Below are positions 14,066 through 25,358 of a stretch of DNA of 64,000 nucleotides, piece by piece. The notes beneath the pieces were generated by a model. The model ran no database searches and had not been told where the DNA came from. It saw only the letters and a program-made list of their open reading frames with translations. How positions within the stretch are numbered: position 1 is the first letter of the stretch; every line of letters begins with the position of its first letter. A program made the translations under genes and the position numbers. The stretch comes from Corynebacterium ulceribovis DSM 45146 (GTDB lineage: Bacteria; Actinomycetota; Actinomycetes; Mycobacteriales; Mycobacteriaceae). Location: the NCBI RefSeq assembly GCF_000372445.1, contig NZ_AQUY01000001.1, positions 1,094,501-1,158,500 on the forward strand, read 5' to 3'.

Positions 14066-14623
14066 ATGACCAACCACACAGACGACGTTGTGGTGCTGGT
14101 AGACGATTCCGGCAATCCAACCGGAACGGCACCCCGCGCCACAGTTCACACCACTGATACCCCACTACACCTGGCGTTTTCCACCTTCCTATTCGGTCCA
14201 GACAACCGCCTACTCATGACTCGCCGCGCATTGTCGAAAGTCACCTGGCCCGGCGTCTGGACGAACTCCGCGTGTGGTCACCGTCGGCCGCAGGAATCCC
14301 CCGTGGACGCCGCCATGCGACGGCTTATTGACGAATTGGGCTGCGCACCAAGCGGCCTGAAAGTCGTAGTACCGGACTTCCGCTATCGAGCTGTGGACGC
14401 CTCTGGGATTGTGGAGAACGAATTCTGCCCCGTCATGGTTGGCCGTATTGATCCGGCGGCGCTGCGTCCAAATCCGGAGGAGATTGCGGAGCTCACCTGG
14501 CTGCCGTGGGAAACGGTAGTGCAGATCGCGGAAACCGCCCCAGAACTAATTAGTCCGTGGGCGGTTTCAGAGATTGCCGAAATTATTCAGCTGGGGATTC
14601 ATCCGCTGGATCTGCTGGATTAG
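14066..14623 (+). CDS. idi: Isopentenyl-diphosphate delta-isomerase, type I
   Basis: This 185-residue NUDIX-fold enzyme interconverts isopentenyl and dimethylallyl diphosphate in isoprenoid synthesis. It shows LAFSTFLFGPDNRLLMTRRA, the catalytic Cys in TNSACGHRRPQES, the DAAMRRLIDELG helix and the Glu-containing VENEFCPV. Length is normal for actinobacterial Idi. Starts nine bases after the AsnC-domain gene. Its 3' end overlaps the convergent FAD oxidoreductase gene by 41 bases. Confidence 0.93.
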   Translation: MTNHTDDVVVLVDDSGNPTGTAPRATVHTTDTPLHLAFSTFLFGPDNRLLMTRRALSKVTWPGVWTNSACGHRRPQESPVDAAMRRLIDELGCAPSGLKVVVPDFRYRAVDASGIVENEFCPVMVGRIDPAALRPNPEEIAELTWLPWETVVQIAETAPELISPWAVSEIAEIIQLGIHPLDLLD

Positions 14624-16409
14624 CAGCGTCTTCAGCGTCTTCTGCGGCTTTCCGGGTCTGCTTTGCGGCGCCATCTGGGCCGATTGGGAAATCGTTTGAG
14701 TACATTTTTCCTGGTCGGTCCGCTGGCAGCTCGCCGAGGAAGCGGCCTGCCTTCATGCCAGTGAACACGCACCCGCCGAGGAAGGTGCCCTCGAGGGCGC
14801 TGTTGCCGTGGACACCACCGCCGCCGAAGCCAGCGGCTTCACCGACCGCGAACAGTCCTGGGAACACCGAACCGTCTGCGCGCAACGCCCGGGAATGCAG
14901 GTCAGTTTGCACGCCGCCGAGAGTTTTCCGGGTGAGCATCCGCAGGCGGACCGCAATGAGCGGGCCGGTCGCTGGGTCCAAAATGCGCTGCGGTTTCGCC
15001 GTTCGCACCAGCTTATCGCCGAGGAATCGGCGCGCATTGTGGATGCTCTGTACCTGGGCGTCCTTCGTGAATGGGTTGGTGATCTGGCGGTCACGGGCAT
15101 AAATCTGCTCCGCAATTTTCGCAGCATCCAGCTGCGGTGCATCCGGGCCGGCCAGCGCGTTCATGTCCTTGACTAGGTCAAAGATATTCTCCCGCTGAAT
15201 CCAGTCTTCGCCCTTATCAATGAACTTTTGCACTGGCCCAGGGATACCGCCACCGGTGCGGGAGGCAACCTTTCGCCAGTCTTTATCCGTCAGGTCAGGG
15301 TTTTGCTCGGAGCCGGAGAACATGATCTCTTTTTCCGCGATTGGCTGGTTGAAGATGAACCAGCTGTAGCTGTGCCCCGTGGACAAAACACGCTGCAAGC
15401 TGCGGTTCGTGTCAGCCCCTGGGAAGTTTGGTGGCTCTAGGCGTTCGCCCGTGGCGTCAAACCACATGGCGCTTGGCCCCGGAATCAGCCGGATACCGTG
15501 ATTCGGCCAGATGGAATCCCAGTTGGCCATGCCCTCGGTGTAGTGCCACATCCGAGACTTATTCACCACATTGGCGCCGGAGGCTTCCGCAATTTTCAGC
15601 CCAGAACCATCAACATAGGCTGGGACACCTGTCACGGCGTCGTCAGGCATCGGCCCGAACTTCTCCGTCGGCCAGTTTTCCCGTACCAAGTCGAGGTTGC
15701 CGCCGATACCGCCCGTGGCGATGACAACGTTCGGAGAGCGGATTTCAAAGTCAGACAGTTCCCGCTCGTTGGATTTCGCGCCGCGTCCCATATAGGCGCA
15801 ATCTTCGAGCACTTTACCGCGGACGCCAACAACTTTGCCGTCCTCCTGGACAATCTCGTCAACTCGGTGGCGCCACGCCCACTGCACGCGGCCCAGCTTT
15901 TCTTGCTCCCGTAGCTGCTCTTCAAAGATTCGGACAATTTCCGGCCCAGTGCCCCACGCCAAGTGGAACCGTGGCACGGAGTTGCCATGCCCATCGGCGC
16001 GCCCGTCACCGCGTTCAGCCCATCCGACTGTGGGCACGACTCGCAGCCCCAGGCCGCGTAGATAGTCGCGCTTTTCGTAGGTCGCGAAGTTGATGTATTC
16101 GCGGGCCCACTTCTTGCCCCAGGCATCATTGTCACCTTCAGGGTCGAAGTCAGCGGAGCCGAGCCAGTCTTGCCACGCCAGTTCAGCGGAGTCACTGACG
16201 CCGAGGCGGCGCTGCTCTGGGGAATCAACCAGGAAGAGACCGCCAAGGGACCAGAAAGCCTGGCCACCCAAGTTCGGCGAATCTTCTCGGTCAAGAATCA
16301 TTACGCGACGACCTGCTTTGGCCGCTTCATATGCCGTCACCAGTCCGGACAGACCTGAGCCGATGATGATCGCATCTGGTTTGAAGATGGATTCAGAGAC
16401 GCTCGTCAT
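14583..16409 (-). CDS. FAD-dependent oxidoreductase (COG3573-like, fumarate reductase/KstD fold)
   Basis: The 608-residue flavoprotein has the N-terminal dinucleotide site AIIIGSGLSGLVTAYEAAKA (residues about 13-32), the family stretch AFWSLGGLFLVDSPEQRRLG, an internal VVIATGGIGGN and the C-terminal FAD site FAVGEAAGFGGGGVHGN. It resembles predicted oxidoreductases near 3-ketosteroid dehydrogenases; the substrate is unknown. The last 20-odd residues are an Ala/Asp/Glu-rich tail that overlaps idi in the opposite direction. Confidence 0.85.
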   Translation of the reverse strand: MTSVSESIFKPDAIIIGSGLSGLVTAYEAAKAGRRVMILDREDSPNLGGQAFWSLGGLFLVDSPEQRRLGVSDSAELAWQDWLGSADFDPEGDNDAWGKKWAREYINFATYEKRDYLRGLGLRVVPTVGWAERGDGRADGHGNSVPRFHLAWGTGPEIVRIFEEQLREQEKLGRVQWAWRHRVDEIVQEDGKVVGVRGKVLEDCAYMGRGAKSNERELSDFEIRSPNVVIATGGIGGNLDLVRENWPTEKFGPMPDDAVTGVPAYVDGSGLKIAEASGANVVNKSRMWHYTEGMANWDSIWPNHGIRLIPGPSAMWFDATGERLEPPNFPGADTNRSLQRVLSTGHSYSWFIFNQPIAEKEIMFSGSEQNPDLTDKDWRKVASRTGGGIPGPVQKFIDKGEDWIQRENIFDLVKDMNALAGPDAPQLDAAKIAEQIYARDRQITNPFTKDAQVQSIHNARRFLGDKLVRTAKPQRILDPATGPLIAVRLRMLTRKTLGGVQTDLHSRALRADGSVFPGLFAVGEAAGFGGGGVHGNSALEGTFLGGCVFTGMKAGRFLGELPADRPGKMYSNDFPIGPDGAAKQTRKAAEDAEDAANPADPADESPAE

Positions 16410-16535
16410 GATTGCTCCTTCACTAGCATCGCCTTTGATTTACTTACAAAACTAGCGATGCTTTCGGGTAGCCGAAGCGAAACTCCAAAAATGCACAAAA
16501 TAGTTACAACTTGTATGCCGCCGTCACCAAGTGGA

Positions 16536-17867
16536 CTATCGCCGACCCAATTGTCGGACTCGGCGCCGCAACACCGTTTGCGCCACGTCAATCCGCTCTG
16601 ACTGCAGTAACGCTAGGAGCAGCGCGAAATACCACGTCCACAATCGGCGGTACACACGGTCGAATCCGAGGCCTGCGGCTTCGCGTTGGCGCGCTTCAAA
16701 CAATCCCTGCCACTGCTCAATGGTCTGCACGTAGTGCCCAGGAAATGACGCCTCTTCACAGACCCGCAAGCCAGTGTGCTTATCGGCAGCCTGCCGAATC
16801 TCCTCAGCCGTTGGCAGCCACAATTTCGGCCACAAATAGGCCCGCAACGTGTCGAGAGCCCAACCAGCTTCCGAATCGAATCCGGCAGTTGCCCGCAGGT
16901 TCTGCATCACAATGACGCCATCTTCTGCCAGCAACCGGTCCGCCGCGTGGAGGTACCGCACCAGGCCACCGCGCCCTAAGGTTTCCACACGTTCGACCGA
17001 AAATATGCAATCAAACATGCCAGAAAATTCCCGAGGATTGGGAATAGCAGTGGGCGTTTCGACGATACGAATTGCCCCAAGCAGACCGGCTTCCTCAAAG
17101 CGCTCCGCCACAGCATCGGCTTCGTCTAGGTCAGAGGTCATGACGGTCACGCTGGCGCCGCGCTCAGCTGCCCGGATCGCTAGTTCCCCACCCGACGATG
17201 GCCATTCCAGTACTCGGTCACCCGCTCGCACCTGCGCTGAATCAAGCATCCGATCGATACGACGGGCTTGAGCATCAACTAGGTCTGCACGATCAATCGG
17301 ATCCGGGGCAGCAATATCAACGAGATCGATGACGTTGGACTGTGGGATACCGCGACGTCCCGCGCCGGGCACAAATGATTCCACTGGCGTGCGCACGGTG
17401 GTTCGCACTCCGGTGGCGAATAATGCGGAGGCTGCGGTGAGTTTATCGCCGGTATACAACGCTACGAGGTCACTTGGTAGTTGTCCGCCGTCCCCATCGC
17501 CTTGGTGCTGCGTCAATAGCCCATGGGAGCCGGCGAGTTTGCGCCATTGCCGAGTAACCGGTGAATCCAACCCAGCCGTAAGCAACGCAGTGATGGTCTC
17601 GGTGAGGTCTGCGCTGGTCCATTCTTTGGCCAAGAAACTCTCCAGCAGTCCGACCCAGCCAAACTCGGCGATCCGGGCGTATGTCGCGGAGTCGGAGATA
17701 GTCAGAGCGTGGTCGTTGAGAGCGCCGTGGTGTTCGGCTAACTTAGCTATCCGGCGGCGCATCAAAATGGTGCGCATCCCTACGGCATGACTTGCTGTCG
17801 AAGGGATAGCCGCAACACCTGGCCATAACTCAGCATCGACATGCGGAACCATGGGTTCATGCTTCAT
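16536..17867 (-). CDS. Cyclopropane-fatty-acid-synthase-like SAM protein with altered motif I
   Basis: This 443-residue protein follows the CFA synthase layout: an N-terminal region of about 200 residues and a C-terminal SAM domain. The SAM motif I reads VLEWPSSGGELAIRAAERGA where CFA synthases have a glycine-rich LEIGCGWG-like loop. FDCIFSVERVETLG and FPGHYVQTIEQW match later family blocks. The glycine changes suggest weak or lost SAM binding, or a new role. It diverges from ndh. Family call is moderate; activity is doubtful. Confidence 0.7.
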   Translation of the reverse strand: MKHEPMVPHVDAELWPGVAAIPSTASHAVGMRTILMRRRIAKLAEHHGALNDHALTISDSATYARIAEFGWVGLLESFLAKEWTSADLTETITALLTAGLDSPVTRQWRKLAGSHGLLTQHQGDGDGGQLPSDLVALYTGDKLTAASALFATGVRTTVRTPVESFVPGAGRRGIPQSNVIDLVDIAAPDPIDRADLVDAQARRIDRMLDSAQVRAGDRVLEWPSSGGELAIRAAERGASVTVMTSDLDEADAVAERFEEAGLLGAIRIVETPTAIPNPREFSGMFDCIFSVERVETLGRGGLVRYLHAADRLLAEDGVIVMQNLRATAGFDSEAGWALDTLRAYLWPKLWLPTAEEIRQAADKHTGLRVCEEASFPGHYVQTIEQWQGLFEARQREAAGLGFDRVYRRLWTWYFALLLALLQSERIDVAQTVLRRRVRQLGRR

Positions 17868-18023
17868 AAAAGTTGCCCCCTAGCTCCTCGTCATTTGGGT
17901 CACCCCTTTGAGGATACCGACCGAACTACCTGCACCTTGGTAGCCTAGTTCTGTGTGTTGCACCCTATAGGCCTATCATGTCCCCGGTAACCATTTATTA
18001 AATTTTGATGGAGGACCCCATCC

Positions 18024-19424
18024 ATGGCTGATAAGCCTTACCACCCAGAGAGCGGCCGAGCACACGTAGTGATCATCGGCTCCGGATTCGGTGGTCTTTT
18101 CGCAGCGAAGAAGCTGAAAGACGCAGACGTCGATGTCACGCTCATCGACCGCACTAACCACCACCTGTTCCAGCCATTGCTGTACCAGGTAGCAACCGGC
18201 ATGCTCTCTTCCGGCGAAATCGCACCGTCGACCCGTCTGATCCTGGACAACCAGCCAAACACCACGGTCATCCAAGGTGACGTCACCAACATTGACGTGG
18301 ACAACAAGATTGTCACCGCCAAGCTGGCCGATATCACCGGCGAGTTTGCCTACGACTACCTCATCGTCGCGGCGGGCGCTGGCCAGTCGTACTTCGGTAA
18401 CGACCACTTCTCCGAGTTCGCCCCAGGCATGAAGACCATCGACGATGCCCTGGAGCTGCGTGCCCGCATCATCGCTGCCTTCGAGCAGGCTGAACTGACC
18501 ACCGACCCAGTTGAGCGCGAACGTCTGCTGACCTTCACCATTGTCGGCGCCGGCCCAACTGGTGTGGAGCTGGCTGGTCAGGTCGCTGAGCTGGCGAACC
18601 GTACCCTGAAGTCTTCTTACTCCAACTACGACCCACACGCTGCGCGCGTCATCCTGCTGGACGGCGCGCCACAGGTCCTGCCACCATTCGGCAAGCGTCT
18701 GGGCCGAAACGCACAGCGCACCCTGGAAAAGCTCGGTGTCTCGGTCCGCCTGAACTGCCTGGTGACCAACGTCACCGAAGAAGGCGTGACCTACAAGAAC
18801 GCCAAGGATGGCTCGGAAACCTTCATCCCATCCTTCTGCAAGATCTGGTCCGCGGGTGTCGCTGCATCCCCACTTGGCAAGATGATTGCTGAACAGACTG
18901 GCGCAGAGCTCGACCGCGCTGGTCGCGTCCAGGTCAACAAGGACCTGTCGGTTGCAGACCACCCAGAAATTTTCGTGATTGGCGACATGATGCACCTTGC
19001 TGGCGAGTCCGGTGCCCCACTGCCAGGCGTGGCTCAGGTCGCTATGCAGGGTGGCGAATACGCCGCTGACCAGATCGGTGCCGAGGTCTTTGGCCGCCTA
19101 GAAGGCCAGCGCGAAGACTTCACCTACTTCGACAAGGGTTCGATGGCCACTGTCTCCCGCTTCTCCGCTGTGGTGAAGATGGGCAAGGTCGAGGTCACCG
19201 GCTTCATCGGCTGGATGCTGTGGCTCGTTGTCCACCTGATGTTCTTGGTGGGCTTCCGTAACCGCTTCGTCTCCGCGTTCGCGTGGGGTCTGAACGTCCT
19301 GACCCGCGACCGCTACCAGATGGTGTCGACCCGTCAGCAGATGTACGCCCGTCGTGCGCTGGACCAACTCAAGGATCTGTCCGGTGACGAACTCCTTGAA
19401 GTTCGTGACACCGGCCGCCGCTAA
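18024..19424 (+). CDS. ndh: Type II NADH dehydrogenase
   Basis: The 466-residue enzyme moves electrons from NADH to menaquinone without proton pumping, at the inner face of the membrane. FAD site VIIGSGFGGLFAAKKL (12-27), FQPLLYQVATGMLS quinone/FAD block, NADH site FTIVGAGPTGVELAGQVAEL (about 171-190), FVIGDMM near the second FAD contact, and a hydrophobic C-terminal anchor WMLWLVVHLMFLVGF. Start ATG with TGGAGG upstream. Confidence 0.95.
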   Translation: MADKPYHPESGRAHVVIIGSGFGGLFAAKKLKDADVDVTLIDRTNHHLFQPLLYQVATGMLSSGEIAPSTRLILDNQPNTTVIQGDVTNIDVDNKIVTAKLADITGEFAYDYLIVAAGAGQSYFGNDHFSEFAPGMKTIDDALELRARIIAAFEQAELTTDPVERERLLTFTIVGAGPTGVELAGQVAELANRTLKSSYSNYDPHAARVILLDGAPQVLPPFGKRLGRNAQRTLEKLGVSVRLNCLVTNVTEEGVTYKNAKDGSETFIPSFCKIWSAGVAASPLGKMIAEQTGAELDRAGRVQVNKDLSVADHPEIFVIGDMMHLAGESGAPLPGVAQVAMQGGEYAADQIGAEVFGRLEGQREDFTYFDKGSMATVSRFSAVVKMGKVEVTGFIGWMLWLVVHLMFLVGFRNRFVSAFAWGLNVLTRDRYQMVSTRQQMYARRALDQLKDLSGDELLEVRDTGRR

Positions 19425-19903
19425 CCAAGCACTGCAAGCCGCAAGTTCGTCCGAGCCAATGGCTTGCCGGTGTCGGCATCGACGTGGTTAATCAACCACA
19501 AATGATGGGTACGACCTTTATGCACCAACGTCGCAGTTGAGTGAATGGTCGTACCCACTTTTGATGAGCGAATAAAGTCCGTGTTGTTGGCCGTACCAAC
19601 AACCGGTGTGCTCAAGTCAGCCCCCGCAGCAATGAACGCGGCAATCGAGCCAGCGGTTTCACCCAACGCCGCGTATACCCCACCGTGGGTTATGCCCCAT
19701 GGCTGGCAATGCTCCGGCCCGACGGTCAGCTCCACCGTGATGCCCTCTGGCCCCGCCGCCAGGTACCGGTCCCCGATGAGTTTGTCGAAATTTTCTGGGG
19801 CCCCAGGACCCGCCATTCCATTGTTGAGCTGCTCAATTTCAGCTGTCGTTAGTTCCCGCTGCGTCGCGGTGCGGATCAACTCGGTGAAAATTTCAGCGCT
19901 CAA
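19421..19903 (-). CDS. PaaI-type hotdog thioesterase
   Basis: The 160-residue protein has the hotdog-fold signature WGITHGGVYAALGETAGSIA and a C-terminal strand pattern GRTHHLWLINHVDADTGKPL. Such enzymes hydrolyse acyl-CoA esters; the substrate is unknown (menaquinone-precursor and phenylacetate types share the motif). It is convergent with ndh, overlapping by four bases, and diverges from gnd. Confidence 0.83.
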   Translation of the reverse strand: MSAEIFTELIRTATQRELTTAEIEQLNNGMAGPGAPENFDKLIGDRYLAAGPEGITVELTVGPEHCQPWGITHGGVYAALGETAGSIAAFIAAGADLSTPVVGTANNTDFIRSSKVGTTIHSTATLVHKGRTHHLWLINHVDADTGKPLARTNLRLAVLG

Positions 19904-20036
19904 GGCCGTACCCTTTCGTCAAAAAGCCCAATGGTGTGGATGCAGCTAACCGTAACGGAAATTACCAACCGAAACTGCTCTGTTTGCATAATTAGTGCGC
20001 GCGGCGTTCGAATCCGACGGGTGGACAGGTAGAGTG

Positions 20037-21521
<1,485 letters not shown>

Positions 21522-21542
21522 CCCGAAGGAAAACCACCCAGA

Positions 21543-22910
21543 GTGATGGCTGAACCAGAAAGTCCGAGTCGAAGTTTTACCGACCTCGGCATCAATGTTG
21601 AGGTCGCTAAAGCCCTACGCAGCTGCGGCATTACCGAGCCGTTTCCGATCCAGGAAGCGGCAATCCCCGATGCCCTAGCCGGCCGAGATGTCCTAGGCCG
21701 CGGACCGACTGGCTCCGGCAAAACCCTCAGTTTCGGGCTGCCCATGGTGCAGCGGCTATCGGGCCGCTCCTCCAAAGCCGGTACCCCACGAGGTCTGGTG
21801 CTGGTGCCGACCCGAGAACTAGCCGAACAAGTCAGCGCAGACTTGGCGCTGCCGGCTGCGGCGCTTGGCCAACGCGTGGTCTCTGTCATTGGTGGAGTGT
21901 CCATCAATGTGCAGAAAAAGGCTTTGCTCACCCCCGTGGACATTGTGGTTGCTACACCTGGCCGAGCTAAAGACCTGATTGGCCAAGGTGCGCTGAACCT
22001 GTCGCAGGTGGAAATCACGGCGCTAGATGAAGCCGACCACATGGCAGATATGGGCTTTTTGCCGCAGGTCGTGGATTTGCTGGCTCGCACTCCTGCCAAT
22101 GGTCAGAGGTTGCTGTTTTCCGCCACCTTGGATGGTGATGTGGCAAAACTCGTTGATCGGTTTATGAACGACCCAGTTGAACACGCCACCGCCCCATCCG
22201 AGGCTGCGGTAACCACCATGGAGCACTACGTGTTCCGCGTGGAATCGCGGGAAGAAAAGAACCTCATCGCGGCTGAAATCGCGCTGCGGCCTGGTAAAAC
22301 CATTATGTTTGTCCGCACTCGATACGGCGTGGACAAGCAGGTGAAGAAGCTGACCCGCGCTGGGGTGCGCTGCGCTGGGCTGCACGGCGATAAAGGCCAA
22401 ACCACGCGGGCAAAAGCACTGGCTGGTTTTGCTGATGGGTCGATTCCAGTGTTGGTGGCCACCGACCTTGTGGCCCGCGGAATCGATGTCGCTGCCGTTT
22501 CTTTGGTGGTGCATGTCGACCCGCCAGCGGAGCACAAAGCCTATGTGCACCGTGCTGGTCGTACCGCCCGTGCGGGTGAATCCGGCACTGTTGTGACGTT
22601 GGTGTTGCCGCCGCAGGTCGACGATGTCGAAAAGATGTTTGCTCGCGCTGGCGTATCGCCGACGGAGCTGCCGGTGACTCCGGGCTGCCCAGAGTTGGTG
22701 CAGATTACTGGGGCTCGGCCAGAACTGGTCAAGCAGGTCGCCGCGCCGCAGCAGGCTGCGACGAAGCCAGCGGGTAAGTCTGGGAAGAAGCCTGCCGGTA
22801 AGGCAGCGCAGAAATCTTCGGGTGGTTCTTCTGGCTCTCGGTCGGCGCGGGGCCGCGTGCAACCGTCTCGCCCGCACCGTAAGAAGCGTCCGCGGCCAAA
22901 GAAGAGCTGA
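21543..22910 (+). CDS. DEAD-box RNA helicase
   Basis: The 455-residue helicase has Q motif ITEPFPIQEAAIP, Walker A GPTGSGKT, PTRELAEQ, VVATPGR, DEAD in ALDEADHMADMGF, SAT, and C-terminal VLVATDLVARGIDV and HRAGRTAR. A Lys/Gly/Ser-rich basic tail of about 60 residues (PAGKSGKKPAGKAAQK, RPHRKKRPRPKKS) follows and probably binds RNA. It likely acts in ribosome assembly or RNA decay. GAAGGA precedes the start. The next gene begins nine bases after its stop. Confidence 0.93.
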   Translation: MMAEPESPSRSFTDLGINVEVAKALRSCGITEPFPIQEAAIPDALAGRDVLGRGPTGSGKTLSFGLPMVQRLSGRSSKAGTPRGLVLVPTRELAEQVSADLALPAAALGQRVVSVIGGVSINVQKKALLTPVDIVVATPGRAKDLIGQGALNLSQVEITALDEADHMADMGFLPQVVDLLARTPANGQRLLFSATLDGDVAKLVDRFMNDPVEHATAPSEAAVTTMEHYVFRVESREEKNLIAAEIALRPGKTIMFVRTRYGVDKQVKKLTRAGVRCAGLHGDKGQTTRAKALAGFADGSIPVLVATDLVARGIDVAAVSLVVHVDPPAEHKAYVHRAGRTARAGESGTVVTLVLPPQVDDVEKMFARAGVSPTELPVTPGCPELVQITGARPELVKQVAAPQQAATKPAGKSGKKPAGKAAQKSSGGSSGSRSARGRVQPSRPHRKKRPRPKKS

Positions 22911-22918
22911 CAATAGCC

Positions 22919-24307
22919 ATGGATGTTTTGTATAGCTTGCTGGCATTGCTGGGGTTTGTGGCTTTGACTGCCTCTACCGGCGTGTTCGTTGCCATTGAGT
23001 TTGCACTGACCGGCATGGAGCGCTCCACCATTGAAACCGCGGCTCGCACTCGCGGCGATACGCCAGCCCGCGCTGTGCTGAAGGCGCACAACACGCTGTC
23101 CTTTCAGCTGTCGGGCGCGCAGCTGGGCATCACGCTGACTACTCTGGCAACCGGTTTTCTGGCAGAGCCAGTGTTGGCCCGGTTCTTCACTCCCCTGCTC
23201 GAATTATTCGGCATGTCCGATACCAGCGCCACTGCGGTGGCGTTGGTGTTGGCGCTGATAATCGCCACCATCCTGTCGATGGTGTACGGCGAGTTGGTGC
23301 CGAAGAATATGGCCATTTCTAGGCCGATGGCGACCGCCCGATATGTGGTGTTGCCCGTCATGGCGTTCAACCGAGTCTTCGCATTGTTTATCCGCGGCAT
23401 GAATAACTCCGCGAATTTCCTAGTCCGCAAACTGGGCATTGAACCCGCGGATGAATTGGCTTCCGCCCGGTCACCACAAGAATTGGCTGCGCTGGTACGC
23501 AACTCCGCTCAGCACGGCTCCCTCAAGTCCGCCGATGCGCTGCTACTCGACCGTTCGTTAAAGTTCGGCGAAACATCAGCCGAAGATTTAATGACCCCGC
23601 GGTCCACCGTGGAGTTCCTGCAGGCAACCGACACGGTCATCGACCTGCTGAAGGTGGCCTCTGAAACTGGGCACTCCCGATTCCCAGTCGCTGACGGAGA
23701 CCTAGATGACACCATTGGTGTGGTGCACGTCAAGGACGCGTTTTCGGTTCCGGCGGCCCGCCGCTACACCACGACGGTGGGGTCACTGGCCAAGCCGGTG
23801 CCAGTACTGCCAACCAGTTTGGATGGCGATGCTGTGCTGAACCGAGTTCGCGCTGCCGGTTCACAGGTCGCGCTTATCGCTGATGAATACGGTGGCACCG
23901 CAGGCATTGTCACGATTGAAGATGTCGTGGAGGAAATCCTCGGTGAGGTCTATGACGAATATGACGATGCCGAGGCGGAACGGGAAATCCGCCGGACTGG
24001 TTCACATTCATGGAACTGCTCTGGTTTGGTGCGGGTCGACGAGCTTGCTCATCGGATCGGCTATTTCCCGCCGGAAGGGCCATATGAATCCTTGGGTGGG
24101 TTGCTTATGACGGTTTTGGGCCGGATCCCGCAGGAAGGTGACCGGGTGTTGCTGCCGGAAACTGAGCGGGATGCGCTCGATGAGTTTGAGTCCGGTATTC
24201 CAGGCCGGTGGTATGCCCGTGTTGCGCAGATGGATGGCCGCCGCATCGACCGTGCGGTATTAACGCCAATTACGGCAGAGCAGGCGAAGGAGATGTTCCA
24301 TGAGTGA
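22919..24307 (+). CDS. CNNM/CorC-type transporter with CBS pair (paralogue 1)
   Basis: The 462-residue protein has an N-terminal CNNM domain (four hydrophobic segments in about residues 1-190, with LSFQLSGAQLGITLTTLATG and YGELVPKNMAIS), two CBS domains (about 210-330, with GIVTIEDVVEEILGE) and a C-terminal CorC/HlyC domain. Family members are involved in magnesium or cobalt efflux; older names call them haemolysins. It is paired with a second CNNM gene, overlapping by eight bases, as in Rv1842c-Rv1841c. Confidence 0.88.
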   Translation: MDVLYSLLALLGFVALTASTGVFVAIEFALTGMERSTIETAARTRGDTPARAVLKAHNTLSFQLSGAQLGITLTTLATGFLAEPVLARFFTPLLELFGMSDTSATAVALVLALIIATILSMVYGELVPKNMAISRPMATARYVVLPVMAFNRVFALFIRGMNNSANFLVRKLGIEPADELASARSPQELAALVRNSAQHGSLKSADALLLDRSLKFGETSAEDLMTPRSTVEFLQATDTVIDLLKVASETGHSRFPVADGDLDDTIGVVHVKDAFSVPAARRYTTTVGSLAKPVPVLPTSLDGDAVLNRVRAAGSQVALIADEYGGTAGIVTIEDVVEEILGEVYDEYDDAEAEREIRRTGSHSWNCSGLVRVDELAHRIGYFPPEGPYESLGGLLMTVLGRIPQEGDRVLLPETERDALDEFESGIPGRWYARVAQMDGRRIDRAVLTPITAEQAKEMFHE

Positions 24308-25358
24308 TCTCGTTGGTGTCAGTCTGACGGTCCTGCTCCTAGCCATTAACGCATTTTTTGTGGGTGCGGAGTTTGCGTTGATTTCGGCGCGCCGCGACCG
24401 GTTGGAAACCTTGATTTCGCAGGGTAATCGCCGGGCGCGGGTGGTGTTGGATGCAACTGAGCATTTGTCGCTGATGTTGGCCGCCGCCCAGCTCGGCATC
24501 ACAATTGCCTCTTTGCTGCTGGGTAAAGTCTCCGAACCAGCGATCGCGCATCTGTTGGACCGGCCATTTCAGGCCATTGGTGTGCCGGAGTCGCTGCAAA
24601 GCCCGCTGTCGTTTGCGATTGCTCTGCTGTTGGTGACCATTTTGCACATTATTTTGGGTGAGATGGTGCCGAAGAATATCGCGCTGGCCGGGCCGGAAAC
24701 CATGGCAATGTGGCTGGTTCCAGCCCATATGGTGTTCTTCAAGCTGACCAAGCCATTCCTGTTGGCGTTGAACTGGGTGGCGCGCATGACGCTGCGCCTA
24801 TTCGGAATTGAGCAGAAAGATGAGCTGGATTCTGCGGTGAATTCCGTGGAGTTGGCGTCGATGATTTCTGAGTCCCGCCAGGAAGGCTTGCTCGATGCGG
24901 AAGAACACGCCCGGTTGTCGAAAGCGCTGCGCACGTCTAAGCGCCGTCTCGATGAGGTGCTTATCCCTTACGACAAGGTTGTCACTTTGCCGTATCGGGA
25001 TTCCGGCCCGACGGTCGGCGATTTGGAAGATGCCGTCGCCGAAACTGGTTTTTCCCGCTTCCCGGTGTGCACGAGTACGGGCACATATGTGGGTTATGTG
25101 CACGTCAAGGACATGTTGGATCAGATGCTGCAGCCTAATACGGGCCGCGACACGGTCATTGATGCGGAGGATATCCGGCCACTGCTCAATGTGAACCCCG
25201 ATGGCGCGATGGATGAAACGTTGCGATTGTTGCGCCGTCAGCAGGCGCATATGGCGCAGGTGCACCGAGGCGTTAAGCTTTTGGGCATCATCACCCTCGA
25301 AGATCTGATTGAAGAGTATGTCGGACAAGTGCACGACTGGACCCATGACGACGCCTAA
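24300..25358 (+). CDS. CNNM-type transporter with CBS pair (paralogue 2)
   Basis: The 352-residue paralogue of the upstream gene has the same CNNM block (LMLAAAQLGITIASLLLG, LGEMVPKNIALA) and two CBS domains (VGYVHVKDMLDQ, LGIITLEDLIEEYVG), but no C-terminal CorC domain. The pair may form a hetero-oligomer in the membrane. Its start lies inside the last codons of the first gene, so translation is coupled. Confidence 0.87.
   Translation: MSDLVGVSLTVLLLAINAFFVGAEFALISARRDRLETLISQGNRRARVVLDATEHLSLMLAAAQLGITIASLLLGKVSEPAIAHLLDRPFQAIGVPESLQSPLSFAIALLLVTILHIILGEMVPKNIALAGPETMAMWLVPAHMVFFKLTKPFLLALNWVARMTLRLFGIEQKDELDSAVNSVELASMISESRQEGLLDAEEHARLSKALRTSKRRLDEVLIPYDKVVTLPYRDSGPTVGDLEDAVAETGFSRFPVCTSTGTYVGYVHVKDMLDQMLQPNTGRDTVIDAEDIRPLLNVNPDGAMDETLRLLRRQQAHMAQVHRGVKLLGIITLEDLIEEYVGQVHDWTHDDA

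Noticed and set aside
13573..14165. Minus-strand ORFs over the AsnC-domain and idi genes
   Set aside because: Antisense to two well-recognised plus-strand genes; no motifs.
17976..18995. 339-codon minus-strand ORF opposite ndh
   Set aside because: Shadow of ndh; composition is that of a third-position mirror and no motif is seen.
24300..25358. Haemolysin function for the CNNM genes
   Set aside because: The haemolysin name is historical; the domains are CNNM, CBS and CorC-type, pointing to metal transport.
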